64,000 nt of DNA from Aminobacterium mobile DSM 12262. Lineage in GTDB: Bacteria; Synergistota; Synergistia; Synergistales; Aminobacteriaceae. Below are positions 33,440 to 41,603 of the stretch, piece by piece. The position numbers and the translations under genes were made by a program. The stretch covers positions 1-64,000 of the forward strand of contig NZ_JAFZ01000001.1 of NCBI RefSeq assembly GCF_000526395.1, in the 5' to 3' direction. The notes beneath the pieces are model-generated. The model worked only from the letters and a program-made list of their open reading frames with translations, searched no databases and had not been told where the DNA came from. Within the stretch, counting starts at the first letter, position 1; each line of letters starts with the position of its first letter.

Positions 33440-34825
33440 TTATTTATTTTCGAAAATTATAGAACGAGCGGCCACAACTCCACTCGCTGCCGCCTGGATA
33501 ATACCTCGACTGACCCCTGCGCCATCACCAGCCATATAGAGGTGGCGAATTGCTGGCGTTTCCAAAGAACTCTTCAGTTCTAACCGCAAGGAATATAATT
33601 TTATTTCTACACCATAGAGAAGGGTATCGTTCATATTGATCCCCGGCATAATAATATTCAGTGCCTCTATAAATTCCACAATATCAGTAAGGAAACGATG
33701 AGGGAGCACGAGACTGAGGTCTCCGGGCTGAGCTTTCGCTGTAGGATGAACCATTCCTCTGGCAATCCTAGCTTCCGTAGAGCGTCGACCATCCCGTAAA
33801 TCACCAAGACGCTGTACAAGGATGCCTCCTCCCGCCAACATATTAGCAAGTTTTGCAATATGGGTAGCGTAACCGATGGGATTATTAAAGGGTTGGGTAA
33901 AGTTCTTCGTCACCAATACAGCAAAATTCGTATTTTTAGACTTTACGTTCTTTAAGCTATGGCCGTTTACCGTTACAAGATCATGCGCTTTATTATATTC
34001 ATGGACCACAAAACCCGATGGGTTCATACAAAAAGTGCGGCAACGATCATCAAAAGTAGGGGTATTGTATAAGCATTTGACCTCATAAAAATGTCGGGTA
34101 AGATCTTCGCAAATACTGTCAGGCACTTCCACTCGAACCCCAATATCCACAGGCATAGAAGCAATGGAGAGATTATAGCGATTGACAATACCCTCAAGCC
34201 ACGAACTCCCCTCTCTTCCTGGAGCAAGAATCACAGAATCTGCCTCAATTTGTCTTCCATCTTCAAGAAGAATACCTTCAGCAACGCCGTTTCGTACCAC
34301 TATCTCTTTTACTTCCGTATTCATAAGAATATCGCACTTGTCCTTTAGTTCTTCATACATATTATTGAGGACCATACGGGAAGCGTCTGTTCCTATATGT
34401 CGAATACGGGCAGGGATAATTTTAATTCCCTTGCTTGCTGCCTTCCTGATAGTCTCTTTTACTATTTCTCCTGAAGGCTCATAATATTTTTTATCAGCAC
34501 CGAAATGGACGAAGGTATCGTCCACATAACGGATCAGTTCTTCAAGGGCATCTTCACCTATACATTCTTCTAGGTTCCCACCAAAACCTGTGGTCAATGT
34601 CAGCTTCCCATCAGAAGCAGAGCCTGCCCCACCCCATCCAGAAACAATGTTGCAGGAATCACAGTTTACGCAAACTGAAGAACGCCCCTCAAGAATAGGA
34701 CATCGTCTATCTTTAATGACCTTCCCTTTATCCACAATAAGAACTTTCTTTTGATCTTTTACCAATTCAATGGCCGCAAAGATCCCGGCAGGGCCAGAAC
34801 CCACTATGACCACGTCATATCTCAA
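33440..34825 (-). CDS. FAD-dependent dehydrogenase (COG2509-like)
   Basis: An uncharacterised FAD-dependent oxidoreductase. The Rossmann motif DVVIVGSGPAGIFAAIELV lies at the N-terminus, followed by a cysteine cluster (CPILEGRSSVCVNCDSCNIV) and SGWGGAGSASDGKLTL, then GDGAGVSRGIIQAAASGVVAA near the C-terminus, which closes the FAD site. The longest frame starts at 34927, but TTG 34825 follows AAGGAGAG by seven bases and begins just before the FAD motif, giving 461 residues. The four-cysteine patch may hold a metal or disulfide. Function unknown. Confidence 0.82.
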   Translation of the reverse strand: MRYDVVIVGSGPAGIFAAIELVKDQKKVLIVDKGKVIKDRRCPILEGRSSVCVNCDSCNIVSGWGGAGSASDGKLTLTTGFGGNLEECIGEDALEELIRYVDDTFVHFGADKKYYEPSGEIVKETIRKAASKGIKIIPARIRHIGTDASRMVLNNMYEELKDKCDILMNTEVKEIVVRNGVAEGILLEDGRQIEADSVILAPGREGSSWLEGIVNRYNLSIASMPVDIGVRVEVPDSICEDLTRHFYEVKCLYNTPTFDDRCRTFCMNPSGFVVHEYNKAHDLVTVNGHSLKNVKSKNTNFAVLVTKNFTQPFNNPIGYATHIAKLANMLAGGGILVQRLGDLRDGRRSTEARIARGMVHPTAKAQPGDLSLVLPHRFLTDIVEFIEALNIIMPGINMNDTLLYGVEIKLYSLRLELKSSLETPAIRHLYMAGDGAGVSRGIIQAAASGVVAARSIIFENK

Positions 34826-34924
34826 TTTTATTCTCTCCTTCTCATTTCTTTTCTGTCGCTTATAGGGGCCTTTGTTGAAAATGTTTAGAAAGGGGATCTG
34901 AAGACAACCCATGAAATAATACCA

Positions 34925-34957
34925 CAAAAAAAGGCTCTCTCATAAAAGAGAGAGCCT
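34925..34957 (-). terminator. Terminator of the TRAP transporter operon
   Basis: On the minus strand a 10-bp stem (AGGCTCTCTC / GAGAGAGCCT, 6-nt loop) is followed by seven Ts, 24 bp after the dctM stop. Confidence 0.88.
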
Positions 34958-34981
34958 GAAGGAATCATATGCACCTTTCTG

Positions 34982-36262
34982 TTAATAGAGTCCTGCAAGT
35001 TTAGGAACGATTGTAGAAATACAAGGCAGGTACGTAAGGAGAAGCACGTCTACTACCATAATAAGAATAAATGGCCAGACAGCTTTTGTAATATCTTCAA
35101 GCTTAATATCAGCAATGCTGCATCCTATGAAAAGACATACACCCAAAGGTGGCGTTACCATACCTATAGCAAGGTTAACAACCAGTACGATTCCAAAATG
35201 GAGAGGATCCATGCCAATCTGAGTGACCACAGGAAGCAAAACAGGCACTAGGATAATAATAGCTGCTACTGTTTCCATAAATGTCCCTATGAAAAGAAGC
35301 AACAAGTTGATAAGCAACAGAATGATAACAGGGCTCTTTGATATGGAAAGAATTGCCGATGCCACCGCCTGAGGCACTTGCTGGGCGGTAAGAATCCAGC
35401 TAAAGACAGAGGAAGTAGCGATAATGAACATAATCATAGCCGTACCAATAACAGTGGTAACAAAAATATCCTTCAACTGTTTTATATTCAATTCTTTATA
35501 AACGAAGAAGCCCACAATAAAACCGTAGACTACAGCTACCACTGCCGCTTCTGTAGGGGTAAAGACGCCACCGTAGATACCCCCTAAAATAATGACAGGC
35601 ATTAAAAGAGCCAAAATAGCTTCTTTAAACGTCCCGAAAATTTTACCTAAGGAAGCTTTTTCGTCTCCCCTATACCCCTTCTTCCTGGAGATAAGCCATG
35701 CCACAAACATAAGAGAAAAACCCACAAGAATGCCAGGAAGAATTCCGCCCATAAAGAGTGCTCCTATAGAGACTCCTGTAAGGACACCGTAAATAATCAT
35801 GGGGATACTGGGAGGAATCATGACCCCCAAAGTCCCAGCCGTAGCCTGTACAGCTGTAGCAAAAGGTTTATCGTACCCTCGTCTTACCATAGCCGGGATA
35901 AGGATGGTTCCAATAGCTGCCACTGTAGCCACCGCAGCACCGGAGATAGCTCCGAAAAACATACTGGCAATAATAGCCACAAAGGCAAGCCCTCCTGAAA
36001 AACGTCCTACTATAGAGTTAGCAAAATCTACAAGCCTCCTGGATATGCCGCCAAACTCCATAAGAGAACCGGCAAGAATAAAAAATGGAACGGCCATGAG
36101 AGGGAAAGAATCTGTAGCAGTAAACATTTTCTGCACAAGCACTATGAGAGGCACTGATCCTGAAAAAAAGATAGCCGCAACAGATGACAGGCCTATAGCA
36201 ATAGCAATGGGAACGTTCATCATAAAAAAGAGAAGCATACTGGCAAAAAGGATAGTAGTCAT
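34982..36262 (-). CDS. dctM: TRAP transporter large permease (DctM)
   Basis: The large membrane subunit of a tripartite ATP-independent periplasmic transporter, which imports organic acids with Na+. The 426-residue protein has about twelve spans, starting ILFASMLLFFMMNVPIAIAIGLS. Family features include FFILAGSLMEFGGISRRLVDFA, FFGAISGAAVATVAAIGTILIPAMVRRGY, IPPSIPMIIYGVLTGVSIGALFMGGILPG and the C-terminal GMVTPPLGVCLFIGCSIAD. Its start overlaps the dctQ stop by 4 bp. The substrate is not evident; the operon's pantoate-related and M20 genes hint at a branched acid or acyl amino acid. Confidence 0.95.
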   Translation of the reverse strand: MTTILFASMLLFFMMNVPIAIAIGLSSVAAIFFSGSVPLIVLVQKMFTATDSFPLMAVPFFILAGSLMEFGGISRRLVDFANSIVGRFSGGLAFVAIIASMFFGAISGAAVATVAAIGTILIPAMVRRGYDKPFATAVQATAGTLGVMIPPSIPMIIYGVLTGVSIGALFMGGILPGILVGFSLMFVAWLISRKKGYRGDEKASLGKIFGTFKEAILALLMPVIILGGIYGGVFTPTEAAVVAVVYGFIVGFFVYKELNIKQLKDIFVTTVIGTAMIMFIIATSSVFSWILTAQQVPQAVASAILSISKSPVIILLLINLLLLFIGTFMETVAAIIILVPVLLPVVTQIGMDPLHFGIVLVVNLAIGMVTPPLGVCLFIGCSIADIKLEDITKAVWPFILIMVVDVLLLTYLPCISTIVPKLAGLY

Positions 36263-36738
36263 TGGGATACATCCTTTCTTCCTATCACAATAGTAATAGC
36301 CTCATCAATGGAATAGAGGAACATAAGGGCTCCACCGACAAGTACGGAAGAGTAGGGAATAGCCATGGATATCTCCATAGCAGGGGACAATTGCCCCCTT
36401 ACTATAGGAAGAATCTTATATCCATAAACAACCATAAGGACAAAAAATACTGTCGCACAAAGAGTGGCGAGAAAGGAGACTCCTTTTTTCAAGCCATAAG
36501 GAAGCAAGTTTGTAACGGCTTCCACTCCAATATGAGCTCCACGCCTGACTCCAATACTGGCTCCCAAAAAAGAGATCCATACGAGAATATATCGGGACAG
36601 CTCTTCAGACCATGGCAGAGATGAGTGAAGAACAAACCGGAAGATGACTTGAAGAAATACAACGATAACCATTACGAGAAGCATGATACTTACTACATAT
36701 TCAACGGCTCGGTTCACTCCGTCTAATAACTTTTTCAT
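36259..36738 (-). CDS. dctQ: TRAP transporter small permease (DctQ)
   Basis: The small membrane subunit, 159 residues with four spans. Seen: YVVSIMLLVMVIVVFLQVIFRFVLHSSLPWSEELSRYILVWISFLGASIGVRRGAHIGVEA, in which LPWSEELSRYILVW is the family hallmark, and PYSSVLVGGALMFLYSIDEA. It overlaps dctM by 4 bp and follows dctP after an 84-bp gap containing a GC-rich hairpin, so it is made in smaller amounts than the binding protein if that hairpin acts as expected. Confidence 0.94.
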   Translation of the reverse strand: MKKLLDGVNRAVEYVVSIMLLVMVIVVFLQVIFRFVLHSSLPWSEELSRYILVWISFLGASIGVRRGAHIGVEAVTNLLPYGLKKGVSFLATLCATVFFVLMVVYGYKILPIVRGQLSPAMEISMAIPYSSVLVGGALMFLYSIDEAITIVIGRKDVSQ

Positions 36739-36772
36739 AGCACCACAACACCCTTTCTACAAGGCCAAAAGG

Positions 36773-36803
36773 AAAAAGGGGAGGGGCACAATTGCCCCTC
36801 CCC
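36773..36803 (-). terminator. Intercistronic hairpin between dctP and dctQ
   Basis: On the minus strand an 11-bp GC-rich stem (GGGGAGGGGCA / TGCCCCTCCCC, 4-nt loop) is followed by TTTTTCC. Placed after the first transporter gene, it probably causes partial termination or stabilises the dctP message, raising binding protein over permease. Confidence 0.7.
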
Positions 36804-36822
36804 AGGGCAGTAGTGAATAGCT

Positions 36823-37827
36823 TTAATTAGCAGCTAGAATCTGATCAAGAAGTTTCGCGTCGTCACCAAGTTCTCCGCGGAACTCATCGTAAACAGATTT
36901 TGTCGCTTCGCGGAAAGCAGCTTTATCCGGCTCATTAATTTCCATTCCGAGCTCCTTTAGCTTTGTGATCTGTTCGTCTTCCATCTTCGTGATTTGTTCT
37001 CGTTCGTATACGGCAGATTCCTGAGCTGCCTTCAATATAACGTCCTGATATTCTTTCGACAGCTTGTCAAAGCGAGATTTGCTCATAAGAAGCATAGACG
37101 GAGAGAAAACATGGCCTGTCAGAGAAGCATATTTCTGCACTTCATAGATCTTCTGGGTGAAGAGGATAGGAATGGGATTTTCCTGTCCATCTACTGTCCC
37201 TTGTTGCAGGGCTGTAAAGACTTCTCCCCACGCCATAGGAGTAGGATCAGCGCCAAGAGCCTTCCAGATCGCCATCTGAACCTTATTTTCCATAGTTCTC
37301 AGCTTAAGCCCTTTGGCATCTTCTGGAGTATTTACAGGTCGCTTCGAGTTAGTAAGGTGGCGGAACCCATTTTCATACCATGCTAAACCTTTAAGACCCT
37401 GCTTCTCAAGAAGCCCCATAATATACTGCCCAATCTCTCCATCAAGAGTGGCGTAAGCATGGTTTTTGTCTTTGAAGAGGAATGGGAAATCGAAGATCAT
37501 GAATTTTTTCTCAAAACCGCTCATAGGGCCTGTGGAAGACACTACCATATCGACAGTGCCAATCTGCATCCCCTCTACAAGATCTCTCTCTCCAGTTCCA
37601 AGCTGGTTGTTAGGGAAGAGATTGATCTCTATATCTCCATTCGTTTCTTTCTCCACTATTTCTTTAAAACGAACAGCGCCGAGGTGATATGGATGCTGAT
37701 CGCTTACGGAATGTCCTAATTTGAAGGAATACTTGGCCGCCATCGCCGGTTCACTCATAAACATCGCCAGAGTGCACAATAAAAGCCCAACAACAAAAAA
37801 TCTGCTTTCAAAACGCCACTGTTTCAA
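36823..37827 (-). CDS. dctP: TRAP transporter substrate-binding protein (DctP)
   Basis: The exported solute receptor of the TRAP system, 334 residues. A signal peptide (FFVVGLLLCTLAMFMSEPAMAA) ends about residue 31. The mature protein shows KLGHSVSDQHPYHLGAVRFKEIVE, GERDLVEGMQIGTVDMVVSS, GLKLRTMENKVQMAIWKALGADPTPMAWGEVFTALQQGTVDGQENP, in which the arginine of KLRTM is the usual carboxylate-binding residue, and EVQKYASLTGHVFSPS. Start is TTG 37827 after GGGGGAT. The substrate therefore likely carries a carboxylate. Confidence 0.95.
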   Translation of the reverse strand: MKQWRFESRFFVVGLLLCTLAMFMSEPAMAAKYSFKLGHSVSDQHPYHLGAVRFKEIVEKETNGDIEINLFPNNQLGTGERDLVEGMQIGTVDMVVSSTGPMSGFEKKFMIFDFPFLFKDKNHAYATLDGEIGQYIMGLLEKQGLKGLAWYENGFRHLTNSKRPVNTPEDAKGLKLRTMENKVQMAIWKALGADPTPMAWGEVFTALQQGTVDGQENPIPILFTQKIYEVQKYASLTGHVFSPSMLLMSKSRFDKLSKEYQDVILKAAQESAVYEREQITKMEDEQITKLKELGMEINEPDKAAFREATKSVYDEFRGELGDDAKLLDQILAAN

Positions 37828-37840
37828 AGTAGATCCCCCT

Positions 37841-38767
37841 TTAGACTTCGTTATATGTTTTTTCCTTCACCGAAACAAGGTTATACAACACCTTGTTTAT
37901 CGGCGTTGGAACTCCGTATTGAACCCCTTCTTCCACCACTGCCCCATTAATAACACTTATCTCTGTTTTTCGTTTATTGGAAACATCCTGAAGCATGGAA
38001 GACCGGTTTTCTGCTGTAAGACGCGCTACCTTTTTGGTATGTTCCACCGGATCGCCTATTTCTAATGAGATTCCTTTTGCTTTAGCAACAGCCATGGCTT
38101 CCTCTACAGCGCCACAAAGGAGCTCTTCCGTTTCAGAAAAGTCTACAAGACGCCCATTCTTCAGGCCAGTAACAGCTGTGAGGGCATTAATGCCAATATT
38201 AACAATGAGTTTTCCCCAAATAAGCCCCATAACATTATTGGAAAGGGTTACGGAAAAACCTCCCTTTTCTAAAACGGAACCCACCGCCTCTAACCTTTCG
38301 TCAATCTTACCATCCAACTCGCCAATGACAGTATTCCCCTGCCCCGCATGGCGAATTTTACCCGGTCCAAGAAGTGTAGATCCATGACCTGTTACGCCAG
38401 CAATAACTTTTTCTTTGCCCACTACAGCGCTAATTTTTTCAACATTTCCCAAGCCATTCTGGAGGGTTAAAACACTCGTATGAGGCCCTATAATACATCG
38501 AGCACTTTCCATAGCTTGAGAGGTAAGGGTAGCTTTCACAAAAACAATAAGCAGATCGCACTCTTTAACCTCTTCAGGTGTTGTTACTGCTTTAATATTT
38601 TTTATTACTCTATCGCCACCAATACCTTCCACAGAAAGGCCATGGGCATTAATAGCATCAACATGTTCTTTCCAAACATCAATGAGGGTGACATTAAGAC
38701 CTGCTTCGGCCAACTTCCCGCCATAGAGACACCCCATGGCTCCTGAGCCAAGTACTGCTATTTTCAT
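37841..38767 (-). CDS. Ketopantoate reductase family protein (PanE/ApbA-like)
   Basis: An NADPH-dependent 2-ketoacid reductase of the PanE/ApbA family; PanE reduces 2-dehydropantoate to pantoate. The 308-residue protein begins with the Rossmann motif IAVLGSGAMGCLYGGKLAEAG and shows LIVFVKATLTSQAM, LTLQNGLGNVEKI, the catalytic-lysine region VMGLIWGKLIVNIGINALTAV, and SSMLQDVSNKRKTEISVINGAV, also conserved. It stands between panB and dctP in one operon. True pantoate synthesis or reduction of another branched ketoacid are both possible. Confidence 0.87.
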   Translation of the reverse strand: MKIAVLGSGAMGCLYGGKLAEAGLNVTLIDVWKEHVDAINAHGLSVEGIGGDRVIKNIKAVTTPEEVKECDLLIVFVKATLTSQAMESARCIIGPHTSVLTLQNGLGNVEKISAVVGKEKVIAGVTGHGSTLLGPGKIRHAGQGNTVIGELDGKIDERLEAVGSVLEKGGFSVTLSNNVMGLIWGKLIVNIGINALTAVTGLKNGRLVDFSETEELLCGAVEEAMAVAKAKGISLEIGDPVEHTKKVARLTAENRSSMLQDVSNKRKTEISVINGAVVEEGVQYGVPTPINKVLYNLVSVKEKTYNEV

Positions 38768-38785
38768 TACTTTTCACCTCTTCAG

Positions 38786-39616
38786 TTATTTACGCAGATC
38801 CTTCAAATCTTCCCGAGTTAAACCGCCAAAAACAAACTCGTCGCTGGGGAAGCCACCACTGCGAACGTCATTTTTATACTCCCCAAGAGCTTTAACAATC
38901 TCATCACCAATTTGAGCGTACTGTTTTACAAATTTAGGCAAAAATTTGTCGAAAAGTCCCAGCATATCGTGGAAAACAAGGACCTGGCCATCTGTGTAAC
39001 GACCAGCGCCAATGCCGATAACTGGCACTGAAACGGCTTCAGTAATAGCTCGACCAAGTTCTTCGGGAACACACTCTACAACAATGGAAAAAGCACCGGC
39101 ATCCTCGAGAGCCTTAGCATCATCAACAATCTTTTGAGCCGCTTCAAGGCTCTTTCCCTGCACCTTAAATCCGCCAAGCATAGAAGCAGTCTGGGGGGTA
39201 AGACCAATATGACCCTGAACAGGAATACCGGCTTCCACAATGGCAGAAACTACTTCCGGGCGACCGCCTTCAAGCTTGATTACGTCGCACCCGCCTTCTT
39301 TCATAAGGCGATTGGCGCTATGAATAGCCTGAGAGATGCTTTCGTTGTAAGAGCCAAAAACCATATCGCCTACGATCATAGGAGTGGGAGCTCCCTTTAC
39401 TACCGGTTTGATGTGAGACACCATTTCATCTGTAGTAAGAGGGACTGTTCCTTCATTGCCCAATATAGTCATGGACAGGGAATCGCCTACGAGAATAATT
39501 TCGATCCCCGCCTTCTCTACCAAAACAGCCTGAGCATAGTCATAAGCTGTAACCATAGATATTTTTTCGCCCTTATCCTTCATTTCTTTCAATTTCTGAA
39601 TTGTTACTTTTGCCAT
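38786..39616 (-). CDS. panB: 3-methyl-2-oxobutanoate hydroxymethyltransferase
   Basis: PanB transfers the one-carbon unit of methylene-tetrahydrofolate to 2-oxoisovalerate to form 2-dehydropantoate. The 276-residue protein has the exact family pattern: KVTIQKLKEMKDKGEKISMVTAYDYAQA, ILVGDSLSMTILGNEGTVPLT, MVGDMVFGSY-like IVGDMVFGSYNESISQA, GCDVIKLEGG, QGHIGLTPQTASMLGGFKVQGKS, VVECVPEELG and IGIGAGRYTDGQVLVFHDMLGL. It precedes the PanE-like gene by 18 bp. panC and panD are not in the window, so the operon gives pantoate but not pantothenate here. Confidence 0.95.
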   Translation of the reverse strand: MAKVTIQKLKEMKDKGEKISMVTAYDYAQAVLVEKAGIEIILVGDSLSMTILGNEGTVPLTTDEMVSHIKPVVKGAPTPMIVGDMVFGSYNESISQAIHSANRLMKEGGCDVIKLEGGRPEVVSAIVEAGIPVQGHIGLTPQTASMLGGFKVQGKSLEAAQKIVDDAKALEDAGAFSIVVECVPEELGRAITEAVSVPVIGIGAGRYTDGQVLVFHDMLGLFDKFLPKFVKQYAQIGDEIVKALGEYKNDVRSGGFPSDEFVFGGLTREDLKDLRK

Positions 39617-39692
39617 CGTGAATTCCCCCTATTCATATTCGTATTCTACACAAAAATAAAGTTCATTCTTAGTATTAATAATGTATATATAT

Positions 39693-40931
39693 TTATTGTT
39701 CGTTTAAATAGTAGAGGGCTGCCAGCGTATAGATCTTCCCTGCTTCAATCAGATCGTTAAGCTCAACCCATTCATCTACATGATGGGGCACTTCCCTATC
39801 GCCAGCCCCTGTAACAATTACAGGGATGCCCTTCCGAATCTGCAGGAACGTGCCATCTGTAGCGCCTGGAACCCCGTTATATTTAGGTTCAGAGCCCATC
39901 ACTTCGCGAAAAGCAAGATCTACGGCCTTTACAACTGGTTCTTCTCTGGGAACTTCTGTCCACGGCCTATCATCAATAATCTCTATGGAAGCTGCAAAGC
40001 GATCATAATCATCGGGATATTGATGGCTAAGGCGATCAATAATGCCCTGAATTTGTCGTACCAAAGCTTCGTGATCCTGGTTGGGAACGGTACGAATATC
40101 AAGGGTTACATAACAATCATCGGGAATGACATTGATCTGTGCTACCCCTTCGAGGGGAGCTTTAATCAGGGTAGGAGTAATGCTCGGCCATCCAAGATAG
40201 TCGTGTCGCATCATTCTGTCCTTTTCAAAATTTTCGAGATGTTTAATTTCATTGATAAAGCGCATGAGAGCCCAGTTAGGATTTACACCAGAAAGAGGCA
40301 TACATCCATGGGCTTGCGCTCCTTGAAAGGTAACTTTGATTCGCATTGCCCCTTTTTGAAAAATACATAGATTTTTCTCTTCAGGTTCGCAAATAATAGC
40401 TCCATCCACATCATCAGCCCAACCCTTTTCTATAAAATCCTTGATGCCAATCATGGAGCCTTCTTCATCTACGGGGAAGCAGAGAAGTATATTGCCTTTA
40501 AAGGGAATTCCAGAGTCTTTAATGGTTTTCGCTGCAAAAAAGGCAGCAGCTGTATTCCCTTTCGTATCATTCGTACCGCGGCCATACATTCTTTTTTTAC
40601 CATCTACCTCGACAATCTCTCCGCCAAAGGGATCATATTTCCACTTCTGAGGGTCTCCAATAGAAACTACATCCTGGTGTCCTTCGAAGAGAAGCGTCTT
40701 GCCAGGTTCTTTGCCTCGAAGAAAAGCTATGACATTAGAGCGACCTGGAACCACTTCATCTACATGGACTTCAAACCCTTCCTTATGAAGCAGCTTTTCC
40801 AGATACTCCGTTACTCGAGACTCATTTGCACCTTCTACATCTGGGTCAAAAACGCTATTAATACGAACTAAATCCTGGGTACACTTGATAAGGCCTTCTT
40901 CGTCAAAGAAACGTAGTACATCTTTATACAT
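39693..40931 (-). CDS. M20 family metallohydrolase (ArgE/DapE/YgeY-like)
   Basis: A dizinc M20 peptidase or deacylase. Seen: LLFEGHQDVVSIGDPQKWKYDPFGGEI (first metal histidine and aspartate), MYGRGTNDTKGNTAAAFFAAK (bridging aspartate), PVDEEGSMIG (catalytic and metal glutamates), GAQAHGCMPLSGVNPNW, DIRTVPNQDHEALVRQI and the C-terminal histidine GDREVPHHVDEWVEL. Start ATG 40931 directly follows GAGGAGGGGAGAAG; the longer frame at 40991 is unlikely. With 412 residues it fits YgeY/ArgE-like enzymes. It heads the operon with panB, the reductase and the TRAP transporter, so it may hydrolyse an imported N-acyl amino acid or dipeptide. Confidence 0.88.
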   Translation of the reverse strand: MYKDVLRFFDEEGLIKCTQDLVRINSVFDPDVEGANESRVTEYLEKLLHKEGFEVHVDEVVPGRSNVIAFLRGKEPGKTLLFEGHQDVVSIGDPQKWKYDPFGGEIVEVDGKKRMYGRGTNDTKGNTAAAFFAAKTIKDSGIPFKGNILLCFPVDEEGSMIGIKDFIEKGWADDVDGAIICEPEEKNLCIFQKGAMRIKVTFQGAQAHGCMPLSGVNPNWALMRFINEIKHLENFEKDRMMRHDYLGWPSITPTLIKAPLEGVAQINVIPDDCYVTLDIRTVPNQDHEALVRQIQGIIDRLSHQYPDDYDRFAASIEIIDDRPWTEVPREEPVVKAVDLAFREVMGSEPKYNGVPGATDGTFLQIRKGIPVIVTGAGDREVPHHVDEWVELNDLIEAGKIYTLAALYYLNEQ

Positions 40932-41603
40932 CTTCTCCCCTCCTCTTAACAGCATTTGAGGAAATATGTTCGAAGGCAAAAAGAGACTCAAGATAAAGCA
41001 GACTCATCAACAAATACCGGAAAGGGCACGCTGCCCCCTGAACTTTTAAAGGAGCAAACGTAAAATATGAACATAATAAAAGAGTGTGGCTTACATTATT
41101 TATTCTCACATTTCTTCTCCTCAGTCGTTCATGGCAATCATGGTACGATTAGGGCCGAAGATTCTCTTGAATTCCATAATGCAAAACCGCTTACTTCTAG
41201 GTGGAATACCTCTCTATTATATTTGCACATATATTTCTGTCAATCTATATTATCGTGGTAATTGCTAGAATCATTTTTCACGTGTAGTTACAAGATTTTA
41301 CATTTTTTTGAGTCTGAATGGGAAATAAATCGTTATTGACAGGCATATATACATACATATAATCATAGACACATGTTCCATATAAAAATATTCTATTCCA
41401 TATTATGAAATAATATCCACTCTCAAAAAGGGACTTCATACTTCTAGACAAGTTTGCAAGAAACAAGTAACCTTAATAACTTCTACTGCTATTGATAAGG
41501 CATCTTTCATCGCCTTTGAAGGCTTCTCTGAAACAATACGGTCTTTTGCGTGATACCTCTTGAGATGCACGTAGACCACATACAAAAAAGAGGAGGGTAC
41601 GGC
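40932..41603. other. Long intergenic region upstream of the SSS symporter gene
   Basis: A 672-bp gap between divergent genes. Its left part (41060-41270) shows short overlapping frames on both strands (for example minus-strand FCIMEFKRIFGPNRTMIAMN ending at about 41129) that I cannot assign to any family; they may be gene debris or chance. The right part holds the promoter at 41336-41363 and a 5' leader of about 230 nt before ATG 41604, containing AAGGC...GCCTT segments near 41497-41515. I recognise no known riboswitch or tRNA. Confidence 0.5.
41336..41363 (+). promoter_or_regulatory. Consensus promoter of the SSS symporter transcript
   Basis: TTGACA (41336-41341), 16 bp, TATAAT (41358-41363): both hexamers perfect. 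Transcription would start about 41370, leaving a leader of about 230 nt before the symporter gene. Confidence 0.75.

Noticed and set aside
41060-41270. Short frames in the intergenic region before the SSS gene
   Set aside because: No recognisable family, ribosome site or consistent frame; they may be debris or chance.
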